Shown in pieces: positions 52,752 through 61,879 of a stretch of 64,000 nt of DNA (positions are counted from its first letter, which is position 1; every line of letters begins with the position of its first letter). The notes under the pieces are model-generated. The model was not told the DNA's origin, did not search any database, and saw nothing but the letters and a program-made list of their open reading frames with translations. The DNA is from Nostoc sp. B(2019) (GTDB taxonomy: Bacteria > Cyanobacteriota > Cyanobacteriia > Cyanobacteriales > Nostocaceae), in assembly GCF_010091925.1 (NCBI RefSeq), contig NZ_WVID01000002.1, forward strand, positions 270,052-334,051, in the 5' to 3' direction. Made by a program: the position numbers and the translations under genes.

Positions 52752-52784
52752 AGATCCCCGACTTCTTTAAGAAGTCGGGGATCT
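52752..52784. repeat. 33-bp palindrome upstream of tpsB
   Basis: AGATCCCCGACTTCTT (52752-52767) and its exact complement (52769-52784) with a single central base. It lies 28 bp before the TpsB start codon and shares its core with the palindrome after aroB. Confidence 0.75.
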
Positions 52785-52812
52785 AGCAGCCTCTCAACTA
52801 GCCAGAAATGAA

Positions 52813-54648
52813 ATGAGAAAAGGAACGGAAACTGTTGTTAAGGCTGAAGCTCAGATTCGGCAAAGAATTGTCTATTTACCTCATCAGTTTGATACTTGGC
52901 GGAATCTGGAAAATACTAAACACAGTAATTACAGTTTCAGTTTCAAGTGCGGCTTGCTAATTTTACCTCTGGTCTGGATTGTAACTGTAAATGGACTAAG
53001 AGCAACAGCGAGTGAGCGTGATATTTTTATCTCTTACTTGGCTCACAATATTAATTACTCAGAATATCTAATAGCACAAACATTAGATCCCAATTCCCAA
53101 ATAACTAACCCTAACCAACCTGCACAAAACCTTGATGATCGCATTCGTATTCGTAAAATTCAGGTTTTAGATAGTACGGTTTTTAACGAAAACGACTTTA
53201 ATCGAGTTGTGCAAGCTTTTGAAAAACGGGATTTGACTTTAGAAGAAATTAGAAAAGTCGCAGATGCCGTTACTCAGCTTTATTTGAATAAAGGCTATAT
53301 CAATTCCAGAGCAATTCCATACATTCAGCGGTCTAGTACTACAGAAGATGTTTTAATCATTCGGATACTCGAAGGACGTTTGACAGAGATTCAAATCGAA
53401 GGAACACGGCGATTAAATCCATCTTATATACGCAGTCGAGTCAAACTGGGTGTCGGTATTCCTTTTAATACTGGTAAGCTCGAAGAACAACTAAAACTAT
53501 TGCGACTTGATCCGCTGTTCGACAATGTAGAAGCGAGTCTACGTCCAACCGGTAAAGTTGGTCAAAGTGTGCTTATTGTAAGAGTTCAAGAGGCTAACTC
53601 TTTTAGCGCTAGTTTGAGCGTAGATAACTATTCGCCTCCTAGTATTGGTGCTGAAAGATTGGGTATTGAACTACGCGATCGCAATTTAACTGGAATGGGC
53701 GATGAGTTAGCAGGCTCTTATTACCATTCGCTTTCAGGTGGTTCTGATGTTTTTGATTTCAGCTATCAGATTCCTATTAACGCAATGAATGGGAAAGTGC
53801 AGATTAGAGCTGCACCCAATCGCAATAAAATCACTGAGCCAGCATTTGATGATTTAGGAATTCGTGCAGATCAGGATTTATATGAAATTAATTATCGGCA
53901 ACCGTTAGTGCGATCGCCTAGACAAGAGTTTGCTCTCTCTTTAGGATTTACTTATCAAAATGGTCAAACTTTTTTGTTTGATCAACTTCCAACCCCTTTT
54001 GGCATTGGCCCTGACGAAGATGGGGTTAGCCGCACCAGTGTGATTAAGTTTGGTCAAGACTATGTTAGACGCGAACCTCAAGGTGCATGGTTACTGCGAT
54101 CGCAATTTAGTTTTGGCATTGACTTATTTAATACCACCATCAATGATGACCCAATCCCTGATGGACGCTTTTTCAGTTGGCTAGGACAAATACAACGCGT
54201 GCAGCGACTCAGTGACGATCATTTGTTGCTTATCCAAGCAGACTTACAGCTCACACCAGATAGCCTACTACCCTCCCAGCAATTCGTCATTGGCGGCGGA
54301 CAGTCTATACGGGGATATCGCCAAAATGCTCGCTCTGGAGATAATGGATTTCGGTTCGCGGTTGAAGATCGGATGACAGTGCTACGCAATGCATCAGGAT
54401 TACCTACAATTCAGCTTGCGCCATTTTTTGATATGGGAGCCGTATGGAATCAGTCTGATAACCCCAACAACCAACCCAATCAAACATTTCTTGTGAGTGC
54501 AGGCTTAGGACTCTTGTGGAATCAGGCTATGGGAATTGATCATCTGAGTTTGCGGCTCGATTACGGAATTCCATTTATCGAACTGAGCGATCGGGGCAAT
54601 AACGCCCAGGATGAGGGCTTTTACTTTAGTGTTCGCTATCAACCATAG
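52813..54648 (+). CDS. TpsB-type outer-membrane transporter (ShlB/FhaC/HecB family)
   Basis: 611 residues. A hydrophobic segment near residues 48-60 (GLLILPLVWIV) is the probable signal sequence, preceded by an unusually long polar N-terminus. POTRA-2 and ShlB-type POTRA domains follow (IRKIQVLDSTVFNENDF; LYLNKGYINSRAI; LEGRLTEIQIEG; LRLDPLFDNVEASLRP). The beta-barrel occupies about residues 250-611, with VIGGGQSIRGYRQN (the VRGY-type motif on the inward loop) and a C-terminal Tyr-rich strand (FYFSVRYQP). It should export the TpsA-CHAT protein encoded divergently. The gene pair shares a 434-bp control region holding a MITE and a palindrome. Confidence 0.92.
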   Translation: MRKGTETVVKAEAQIRQRIVYLPHQFDTWRNLENTKHSNYSFSFKCGLLILPLVWIVTVNGLRATASERDIFISYLAHNINYSEYLIAQTLDPNSQITNPNQPAQNLDDRIRIRKIQVLDSTVFNENDFNRVVQAFEKRDLTLEEIRKVADAVTQLYLNKGYINSRAIPYIQRSSTTEDVLIIRILEGRLTEIQIEGTRRLNPSYIRSRVKLGVGIPFNTGKLEEQLKLLRLDPLFDNVEASLRPTGKVGQSVLIVRVQEANSFSASLSVDNYSPPSIGAERLGIELRDRNLTGMGDELAGSYYHSLSGGSDVFDFSYQIPINAMNGKVQIRAAPNRNKITEPAFDDLGIRADQDLYEINYRQPLVRSPRQEFALSLGFTYQNGQTFLFDQLPTPFGIGPDEDGVSRTSVIKFGQDYVRREPQGAWLLRSQFSFGIDLFNTTINDDPIPDGRFFSWLGQIQRVQRLSDDHLLLIQADLQLTPDSLLPSQQFVIGGGQSIRGYRQNARSGDNGFRFAVEDRMTVLRNASGLPTIQLAPFFDMGAVWNQSDNPNNQPNQTFLVSAGLGLLWNQAMGIDHLSLRLDYGIPFIELSDRGNNAQDEGFYFSVRYQP

Positions 54649-54724
54649 GTGAGGCAGGGGGGAAGGGGAGCAAGGGAGCGGAGGGGCGGAGAGGCGGAGG
54701 AGATATATTTTAGAATGCAACAAT

Positions 54725-54850
54725 GAGTCTTTGATACTCGCGGATGAGTCTTTGATACTCGCGAACAAGTCTTTAATACTCGCGAATGAGTCTTTGATAC
54801 TCGTGAGCGAGTCTTTGATACTCGTGAACGAGTCTTTGATACTCGCGGAC
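54725..54850 (+). repeat. Six tandem copies of a 21-bp repeat containing a mini-hairpin
   Basis: Units start every 21 bp from 54725 and follow GAGTCTTTGATACTCGCGRAY. ACTC of one unit can pair with GAGT of the next across a 4-7 nt loop. The array lies between the convergent tpsB and slt genes, starting 77 bp after the tpsB stop. Confidence 0.9.
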
Positions 54851-54860
54851 GAGTTTTTTT
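54844..54860 (+). terminator. Terminator at the end of the 21-bp array
   Basis: The last unit forms ACTCG-CGGA-CGAGT followed by seven T, a compact intrinsic terminator for plus-strand transcription from tpsB. Confidence 0.65.
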
Positions 54861-54905
54861 ATCGCAGATCATGCCCCTCCGCTCCCTTGCCCCAATTCAA
54901 CACCA

Positions 54906-57098
54906 TCACTGCGTCGGCAATTTCGGGTGTTGAACCGAGTACTTTGCTACTATGCTGGAAATTTCAGGGTTGTAAAGTCTGAGATAATTCCAGTAGTTAC
55001 CAAATACTTGACGCACGTAATTTCTGGTTTCATCAAAGGGAATATCTTCGACAAATTCGTCTGGATCTTCTTTAGTGAGATTTTGTAACCATTTGGATAC
55101 ATTGCCGGGGCCTGCATTGTAACTGGCGATCGCCAACAGGGAGTTATTGTTATATTGCTGATGGGTATGATCCAAATACCAAGTACCTAGCATCACGTTG
55201 TCGTTAGGATCTTCTAAGTCAATTGTTTTGCTGTCCAACTTGATTTGGGGAGCTATCCATTTAGCGGTGTCTGGCATTACCTGCATTAAGCCAGTAGCAC
55301 CAGCAATAGATTTGATTTTCGGCTGAAACCGTGACTCTTGACGCATCAAGGCAGTAACTAGCAAGGGATTGAGTTGGCGCTCAGTAGACCATTTTTCAAT
55401 CTGCTGCAAATAGGGAAATGGATAACGGGCTTGCCAGTAAGTGCTTTGTTTGCTCAGAGCTTGATATTGAGCTTGTTCTTCGGGTAATTCCCGGTCTTCC
55501 AGTTTGGATATTTTGTCAATTCCTGATTGATTTTCTCCCCTTGCCAGGTGCATCAATCCTTCAGTAAATTGCTCTGCTACTGTTGGTTGCATTTTGTTTT
55601 TAAACTCTGTTTGCCATTGCAACCAAGCATCACGGTCTTGACCGAGCAAATACAATTCTTTGAAGGTTTCAGAACCAGCGGTAGGTACTGGACGCTGTGG
55701 TGCGATTACTTCTGGGTTCATTTGCCGAACGTCGTTAAAGTTGCCGACATTCAGCCCCAAAATTGTTGCAGAACGCCATGCATAGTAAGAGTAAGGAAAC
55801 TGACTAATCACATACTCATAAGAGGTTTGAGCTTCCTGCTGTTTCCCTAGTGCAGTTGCCCATTTACCCACCCAAAAGCCTGCTCTTGGAGCCAAAATAC
55901 TGTTGGGGTTGTTGGTGGTAATTGGTTCTGCCCATTGCCATGCGGCTACGTAATCTTTGGCTTTGGCTTTATCTTGAGCTAATTTCCAGCGATACTCTGC
56001 CGCCTCATTAGAATTTCCGTACTTAGCCAGGAGTAATTCCCAAGCTGCGTTAGCTGACTTTTGATCCTTGAGAGCTTGATGTACTTTGGCTTTTTGTACC
56101 AGTGCAGTCCCAGCTTGTTCAGGAAATTGACTAATTGCCTGATCAAGATAAGGTAGGGCGTCTTTACCTGTTTTTGCCATTTCTGCTAAGCGCAGTAGGG
56201 CTGTCCCAGTTTCTCTGGCTGTGGGAAATTGCTGCACCAATAGTTTATAAGTGCCGATCGCAATTTCTTGATCTTTGCCTCCCACCTGTAACCCCCGTGC
56301 AGTCCGGTAAAGATTACGGGCTGTTTTGGGTGCTCTAGCGTAAGCAGTCGCCGCTTTGCGAAATTGATTATTTTCCCAGTAGCCTGTGCCAATAATTTCC
56401 CAGTCTTCGGGTTGGAGGTTAGGCTGTTTGACCAGCTGATCCAACACGCCCACTATGCCTGGTTGGTCATAGGCGTATGTTGCCAAAATTAACTTTAATT
56501 TTGGCTGATTGGGATTATCTTGCAACCGTTTACGGATAATCTCCCAGGTGAGGGGATTAGACGGAAATTGGGCGATCGCCTGTTCCTGCTGCTTCGGTTG
56601 GGCAATCAGATACAAGGCTTTAACTGCGGCTGGTTCTTTGGGATAGCGTTTGAGCACTTGTTGTCTGAGATCTGAGGCTTTGCCATCTTCACCCAGCATG
56701 TCTTGTGCCTGCGCCTGTTTGAGCAAAATGTAGGGCGCTAGGAGGGAATAGTCTTTTTCCAGACCTTCCAGTAAACTTAGCGCTTTTTTTGCCTGTGTTC
56801 TTTCAATGTAATCACTCGCCAAAAGATAACGGGCCCGTTCCCTGTCTGGCGATCGCGATTGGGCGATCGCTGCCAGTTTGGCTGCCCGTTCTGGCAGCGA
56901 TTGTGAAATCAGTGGAAATACCGCTGATTTGGCTTTGTTTGCCTCAGATATCTGCTCAGACTGGTTTTTACCAATTTTGAGCCATTGCCCCAAGGATTTG
57001 CCAATCCCAGGCGCAGATACCATCGCCCCAGCTAGAAAGGCAAACAGTGCCGCACCAGCAATTATAGAAATTTGCTTTTTCTGTAGTTTCTTCAGCAT
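54906..57098 (-). CDS. Soluble lytic murein transglycosylase, Slt70-like with TPR-type superhelix
   Basis: The frame opens at 57125; ATG 57098 (MLKKLQKKQ) is preferred because it directly precedes the signal anchor (IIAGAALFAFLAGAMVSA), giving 730 residues. About 500 residues of tetratricopeptide-like helices follow (EQAGTALVQKAKVHQALKD-type units), then the SLT domain (about 575-715) with catalytic Glu in TALMRQESRF, GATGLMQVMPDTA and SYNAGPGNVSKWL. It cleaves peptidoglycan glycan strands in the periplasm. It is convergent with tpsB. Confidence 0.94.
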   Translation of the reverse strand: MLKKLQKKQISIIAGAALFAFLAGAMVSAPGIGKSLGQWLKIGKNQSEQISEANKAKSAVFPLISQSLPERAAKLAAIAQSRSPDRERARYLLASDYIERTQAKKALSLLEGLEKDYSLLAPYILLKQAQAQDMLGEDGKASDLRQQVLKRYPKEPAAVKALYLIAQPKQQEQAIAQFPSNPLTWEIIRKRLQDNPNQPKLKLILATYAYDQPGIVGVLDQLVKQPNLQPEDWEIIGTGYWENNQFRKAATAYARAPKTARNLYRTARGLQVGGKDQEIAIGTYKLLVQQFPTARETGTALLRLAEMAKTGKDALPYLDQAISQFPEQAGTALVQKAKVHQALKDQKSANAAWELLLAKYGNSNEAAEYRWKLAQDKAKAKDYVAAWQWAEPITTNNPNSILAPRAGFWVGKWATALGKQQEAQTSYEYVISQFPYSYYAWRSATILGLNVGNFNDVRQMNPEVIAPQRPVPTAGSETFKELYLLGQDRDAWLQWQTEFKNKMQPTVAEQFTEGLMHLARGENQSGIDKISKLEDRELPEEQAQYQALSKQSTYWQARYPFPYLQQIEKWSTERQLNPLLVTALMRQESRFQPKIKSIAGATGLMQVMPDTAKWIAPQIKLDSKTIDLEDPNDNVMLGTWYLDHTHQQYNNNSLLAIASYNAGPGNVSKWLQNLTKEDPDEFVEDIPFDETRNYVRQVFGNYWNYLRLYNPEISSIVAKYSVQHPKLPTQ

Positions 57099-57379
57099 TG
57101 ATACCCGCTGAAAATTTCCGATCAATTTCCTGAAACTCTAGCACTCCTGGCCGTAAGTGTTAGAAATTTTTAATTTTAGATTTTTAATTTTATGTAGAAA
57201 AATTCTAATTTTCAACCCTACTGTTTCCAGTGCCTAGCTTTTGCCGCAAACTTGATCTCATTACATCTATCTTCGGTATACAATAGTAAATTTTCAACTT
57301 AATCTAGTTGAGATTGAACAGACTTCATGTAACTAGAGGCACATTTTTTTTTAGGGAGCATCTCACTTTTGTAAAAATA

Positions 57380-57830
57380 TATCTAGCCCTGGCGAATAGA
57401 ATTCGCACGCCACTTGCTTTAAGTCGGGGAACCCGACGACAGCTGCCTCTTTTAAAGGAGACGCTGCTTTGTAGGTTGGCTTTTGCGTAGGGAAGTCGGG
57501 AAACCCTTGACGCTCCTACGGACGCTCGTTCCTCGCTACCGCTTCGCTAACGCTATCGCTGCGCTAACGGCAGTTCCTCCTTGGGAGCCAGTGCGTTGGG
57601 GAGACACTGCGTTGCGCGGGTTAAGAGCGTTGAAGCAAGTGTCGTCGGCTCTGCCGACTTGTTCGCTCTTAGCGTTCCCGTAGGGTAGCAACTGGCGTGG
57701 AAACCCCCAGACGCGCAGCCGACGCAAGAGAAGACCGGACTGCCGACGCTCCTACGTCGCTACCGCTACGCTAACACCACGGCGCTGTCTCCCCAACGCA
57801 GTGGCTTGGCTATACGAGACTTTACCCAAC
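57380..57830. repeat. Mosaic of high-copy GC-rich repeats
   Basis: About 450 bp assembled from short modules: GACGCTCCTACG (twice), GCTACGCTAACG/GCTTCGCTAACGC, CTTGGGAG, GTGGAAACCCC, CTCCCCAACGCAGTGGCTTG. Frames through it have no gene-like features. It fills most of the 830-bp gap between slt (start 57098) and the next gene; the rest of the gap is AT-rich. Confidence 0.8.
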
Positions 57831-57928
57831 TCCGTGAGTTTCAAATTCCTTGAGTCCGCGCAGGCGGACTTAGTTTGTATAGCCGCGATTTCTAATCGCC
57901 AGGGATATTTGCTTTATTCACACTCGGC

Positions 57929-58822
57929 TCAATCCCGAATTGATCGCCAGAAAATACACTGTCTTTGATTTTCGGAAAGCTTTGGAGCAATTATTAGCAA
58001 ATTGTCCTGATTTAAAGAAGATTGGCAATAGAATGGGTGTTTTGGTGTTCTAGAAGTATAGTCAAAAAATATTGTGAATCTATCTGAATATATAGGTATT
58101 TTACCCCGATGGAAGATATTGGCAGTGTCAGCAATAATTACAGTCCCAGAAGGGCCTGTACAAGATTTCCAATTTAATGGTGATATAACCTGTTGCATAG
58201 TTTTGTCTTTGATGTAGCCATAGTTATATTTTAAAGAACGAGCTATTTTTGCAGAAAAAGATTGAGGAATATATTGAAATGGGCCGCCATCATCATTTAC
58301 TTCATTTAAATAAACAATAATTTTCAATACTTTTCGGTCTTCTTTATCTAAATGCCACAACCTTGATTTTTGCTGGACTTGATTAGCGATATCTCTACGA
58401 AAATAAGAACCATGATAGGCTACTGGTAAACCAATATAAGCCTCAATAATGTTGAGTAAACGTTGTTGAAGTCCCCAGAGAAAAATTTCTAGGTGTTCCA
58501 TCATTTGCTCAGAGCTAGCATGAATAATGAATTCATTTTTATTACCAGAAATACTTTTTGGAATGTCTGGCATCAAGCTCTTTGCGGACTCAAACATTTG
58601 TGGAGTTGAGGGAATTGAAAGTGCTGCTAAGGAAGTTACAGCAATTCCTTCATCTTGAAGGTTTTCAACTAAGGTTAGATCAGTTGTTGAAAGGATAGGT
58701 AGAGCATCAATATGTTTTTCTATCGCTGCTTGATGAGCAAGCTCAGCCGTATTACTCAACAATGGGATTCGATAAAAGTTTTCTAAGATTCGATTACTAA
58801 CCTTTTTAATAATTGCCTTCAT
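57929..58822 (-). CDS. Phytanoyl-CoA dioxygenase-like (Fe(II)/2-oxoglutarate oxygenase) protein
   Basis: 297 residues with the double-stranded beta-helix pattern of non-haem iron oxygenases. HLDKED supplies an HxD pair near residue 147, followed by KIIVYLNEVNDDGGPFQYIPQS, the usual strand-loop after the iron pair. The distal His is probably in IADTANIFHRGK near residue 239, with Arg of DRFTIFFDY as the 2-oxoglutarate ligand. Length fits the PhyH group. No signal peptide. The substrate is unknown. The gene stands alone between a repeat mosaic and a 533-bp gap (58823-59355) in which I see nothing. Confidence 0.75.
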   Translation of the reverse strand: MKAIIKKVSNRILENFYRIPLLSNTAELAHQAAIEKHIDALPILSTTDLTLVENLQDEGIAVTSLAALSIPSTPQMFESAKSLMPDIPKSISGNKNEFIIHASSEQMMEHLEIFLWGLQQRLLNIIEAYIGLPVAYHGSYFRRDIANQVQQKSRLWHLDKEDRKVLKIIVYLNEVNDDGGPFQYIPQSFSAKIARSLKYNYGYIKDKTMQQVISPLNWKSCTGPSGTVIIADTANIFHRGKIPIYSDRFTIFFDYTSRTPKHPFYCQSSLNQDNLLIIAPKLSENQRQCIFWRSIRD

Positions 58823-59355
58823 CTCGTTTAGAATTTATTTGTATATAGCTAAACATTATCACTAGTTAGTTTGGAAATCATTATTTATTTAGGACAATAA
58901 AAGTTTACGCAATCTTAATGACTTTAGGTCTATTTTTTTATCTCTTCAAACTAATTCGATTATCTTTTGTGATTGTCGGCTATTACTTTAGTTTTAGTTT
59001 GTTTAGCTCAATTAGAAAATACTTCTAAGAGTAGATTCTTAAAAACAAGTAATTGATGTTGTGATAACTTTAAAATTTATTTTGAGTATTTTTATCTAGC
59101 AATGAAAAGTATTGTTAATTTAATTTTGATAACTGCCAAACAATATTCTCACACTCATAAATACTGGCATCTATCTCAAGTGTGATAAAAGCAGTAAAGC
59201 TGGTTCGATAAGCTATCAATTTAAAAGTTTTTTGGTGCATTATGCTCTGCAATAACACACCTTAGAAAGTTAAGATTTACTTTATAAATACTCTCTGAAA
59301 CTACTGAGTAATTATCAAAGCGATCGCTTCAGCAATCAGAGCAACAGTTATAGTT

Positions 59356-60612
59356 TTAACGCTTTGCCAATTCTGGAGTACGCCCTTTCAAGCCAATCAT
59401 CAATTTGAGCATAAACACTTTTAGCACAGGTACTCGCCGCAATAACCATAAACCCATACGACGAACTACTACCAAAGGTAGAAAGTTATTAGAAAACATC
59501 CGATCTAACAAATCGGTGAATCCTAAAATTGTTAAGTTCTCCAACTTACGCCAACGTTCATAGCGTTTGAGGACTTTAATATTGCCAATATCTTCACCCG
59601 CATTGTGTGCTACTTGGATTACTTGTGCCAAAGCAGCAGCATCCCGAATACCCAAATTTAAACCTTGTCCGCCAACAGGATGGCAATTGTGCGCCGCATC
59701 ACCGATTAATGCTAATCGAGGGAGGACATAGCGATCGCTTTGCATAAGTTGCACTTGAAAAATAAAGCGATCGCCTAGCAATTCCAAATTACCCATCTGC
59801 TCGCCATAACGACGGCTTAATTCTGCCAAAAATTGCTCATCATTTAATGCACATAAAGCTTGTGCTTCCGCGTGGGGGGCTGTCCACACAATTCGGCAGC
59901 GGTTCCCTGGTAAAGGTAGAATCGCAAACGGCCCGCTAGTCCAAAATCTTTCGTAAGCAGTGTTGTTGTGGGGTTTTTCTGGTTTGACAAATGCTACGAT
60001 GCAGGACTGCCAATATTTCCAGCCATGCGTTTTAATACCAGCAGCTTGGCGAATAGGCGATCGCGCTCCATCTGCTGCTACAAGTAATTTGCTCTTAACT
60101 GTTTGTAACTGCTCGGCAATTTTGATATCTATCGCTACTATGTCCTTTTGGTACTGCGTATTCACCACCTCAGCCGGACACAGATAAGTCACATTTGCAC
60201 AACTTTGCACAAATTCTTGCAACGGCTGCAATAGCGTTTGGTGTTCCGCCACATAACCTAACTCTGGTGTACCTATATCGGCTGTGGCAAACTCTACCAC
60301 CTCAGAATAATCGGCATCAGAAAGGCGGACATGGCAGTATTTGGCGATTTGAGGCAGCATTCTATCCCAAATGCCAATTCCTTGGTAAATTAGCGACGAA
60401 AGTATATGAACTGCATAAGCTTGCCCTTTGGCTACCGCTGCTGATGCCACTTTCGCTTCAATCAGCAGTATCCTCAAGCCAGAATCTTTTAAAGCAGCGG
60501 CTAGGGTTAACCCAATAATTCCACCGCCAACAATTACCAAATCATATTCATATCCCCGCAAATCTTGCGGTGTCGGTTGCGGGGAAATTTGATCAAGCTG
60601 CGATCGCGCCAT
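59356..60612 (-). CDS. FAD-dependent monooxygenase, UbiH/COQ6 family
   Basis: 418-residue flavoprotein hydroxylase. The FAD dinucleotide fold is at residues about 26-45 (LVIVGGGIIGLTLAAAL); the DG motif of aromatic hydroxylases appears as VAADGARSPIRQAAG; the second FAD motif is LIGDAAHNCHPVGGQGLNLGIRDA. Family members hydroxylate the quinone ring in ubiquinone synthesis; cyanobacteria make plastoquinone and phylloquinone, so a quinone- or tocopherol-related substrate is possible but not shown. A C-terminal hydrophobic helix could attach it to the membrane. Confidence 0.9.
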   Translation of the reverse strand: MARSQLDQISPQPTPQDLRGYEYDLVIVGGGIIGLTLAAALKDSGLRILLIEAKVASAAVAKGQAYAVHILSSLIYQGIGIWDRMLPQIAKYCHVRLSDADYSEVVEFATADIGTPELGYVAEHQTLLQPLQEFVQSCANVTYLCPAEVVNTQYQKDIVAIDIKIAEQLQTVKSKLLVAADGARSPIRQAAGIKTHGWKYWQSCIVAFVKPEKPHNNTAYERFWTSGPFAILPLPGNRCRIVWTAPHAEAQALCALNDEQFLAELSRRYGEQMGNLELLGDRFIFQVQLMQSDRYVLPRLALIGDAAHNCHPVGGQGLNLGIRDAAALAQVIQVAHNAGEDIGNIKVLKRYERWRKLENLTILGFTDLLDRMFSNNFLPLVVVRRMGLWLLRRVPVLKVFMLKLMIGLKGRTPELAKR

Positions 60613-60926
60613 TGTTAAGATAAATTACAGCATCTTAACTATTATTTTTACGCGATCACGCCCTTATGAGCAAGCTGGAAAGCTAAACAATAGATTATGA
60701 ATCTTAGTTCGTAGTGTTCGCGTAGCGTCTCGAAGAGAGCGATTCATCGCTCAAAATAAAGATTATCAGGACTAAAGTCCTTACCCTCCGGGTGACGCTC
60801 CTACGTCGCTAACGCTGCGCTATCGTTAGTCGCTCATGGGGGAAACCCCCATCGCCCTTGGCGTCTCCCCTTGGGAGAAGACCGCGCTAACTCACTACAA
60901 ACTTGAATTTATTTACACATCTCTGA
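60613..60926. repeat. Intergenic repeat mosaic between the UbiH-like and yebC genes
   Basis: 314 bp. Repeat modules include CGCGTAGCGTCTCGAAGAGAG (about 60719-60739), GACGCTCCTACGTCGCTAAC (about 60794) and CTTGGGAGAAGACCGCG (about 60871), matching vocabulary in the 57.4-57.8 kb mosaic. No gene. Confidence 0.75.
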
Positions 60927-61685
60927 CTACACAATACTTAGAGCCATAAGATTTTCTGCCATTTCAAAGTTAGATGTCACATTTTGCACATCATCTAAGC
61001 TTTCTAAAGTATCAATTAACTTGAGGAGCGATCGCGCCTGATCGGGTTCAGTAACTTCAACATGATTACTAGGAATCCATCGTAATTCAGCATCAGTCAC
61101 CTTAAAGCCTTTATCTTTCAACGCCTGGTTGAGGATTTCTAAATTTGCTATCTCAGTCAATACCTCAGCCGTCTCATCTTCAGTCATCTCATAAGACTCA
61201 GCGCCACCTTCAAGAGATGCTTCTAAAAGCTGTTCTTCATCAACCTCACCCTGCACCACACAAACGCCTTTTTGGTCAAACATCCAGCTAACACAACCTG
61301 TTTCACCAAGATTACCGCCGTTTTTACTAAAAGCTACACGCAAGTCAGCGGCAGTGCGATTGCGATTATCTGTGAGGGCTTCAATTAAAATCGCTACACC
61401 AGCAGGGCCGTAACCTTCGTAGCGAATAGCTTCGAGACTAGAATTCTCACCGCCAAAAGTACCTGCACCTTTAGCGATCGCCCGTTCAATATTATCATTA
61501 GGAATACTTGCGGCTTTTGCTTTGTCAATTGCTGTACGAAGTTGAAAATTAAGCGCTGGATCTGGTACGCCGCTTCTTGCCGCAACGATAATTGCTCGCG
61601 ACAACTGGGTGAAGGTTTTTCCCCTTTTTGCGTCTACTACCGCCTTCTGGCGCTTAATATTTGCCCATTTACTATGTCCTGCCAT
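60927..61685 (-). CDS. YebC/PmpR-family protein
   Basis: 252 residues, full length. The N-terminus [14 protein letters not shown] is the family hallmark, with [18 protein letters not shown] and [20 protein letters not shown] following. YebC family members act as DNA-binding regulators and, in recent work, as ribosome-associated factors that help translate proline-rich stretches. Near the C-terminus [13 protein letters not shown] is conserved. It is separated from neighbours by repeats on one side and a divergent transporter gene on the other. Confidence 0.95.
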   Translation of the reverse strand: MAGHSKWANIKRQKAVVDAKRGKTFTQLSRAIIVAARSGVPDPALNFQLRTAIDKAKAASIPNDNIERAIAKGAGTFGGENSSLEAIRYEGYGPAGVAILIEALTDNRNRTAADLRVAFSKNGGNLGETGCVSWMFDQKGVCVVQGEVDEEQLLEASLEGGAESYEMTEDETAEVLTEIANLEILNQALKDKGFKVTDAELRWIPSNHVEVTEPDQARSLLKLIDTLESLDDVQNVTSNFEMAENLMALSIV

Positions 61686-61879
61686 AATCTAAAAATTATC
61701 AAAACTCCATTCAAAGCTAGGATATACCTAGCTTTTACTTAGATACAAAGGCGTACTTGTTTAATTGTAGATATTTGCTGGCAAAAACCCTAACTTAAAA
61801 TAATTGTGCAACGCTGGATCAAGGTTCCAAAGTTGTAGCAACCAAACTATAAGAATTGGTCAATCATTTAATCAACATC

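Noticed and set aside
54639..54872. Minus-strand frame encoding an RVSKT(H/R)S heptad repeat
   Set aside because: Direct translation of the 21-bp array; no ribosome site and no gene context.
57308..57727. Several 60-66 codon frames in the repeat mosaic
   Set aside because: All are built from dispersed repeat modules and have no conserved protein character.
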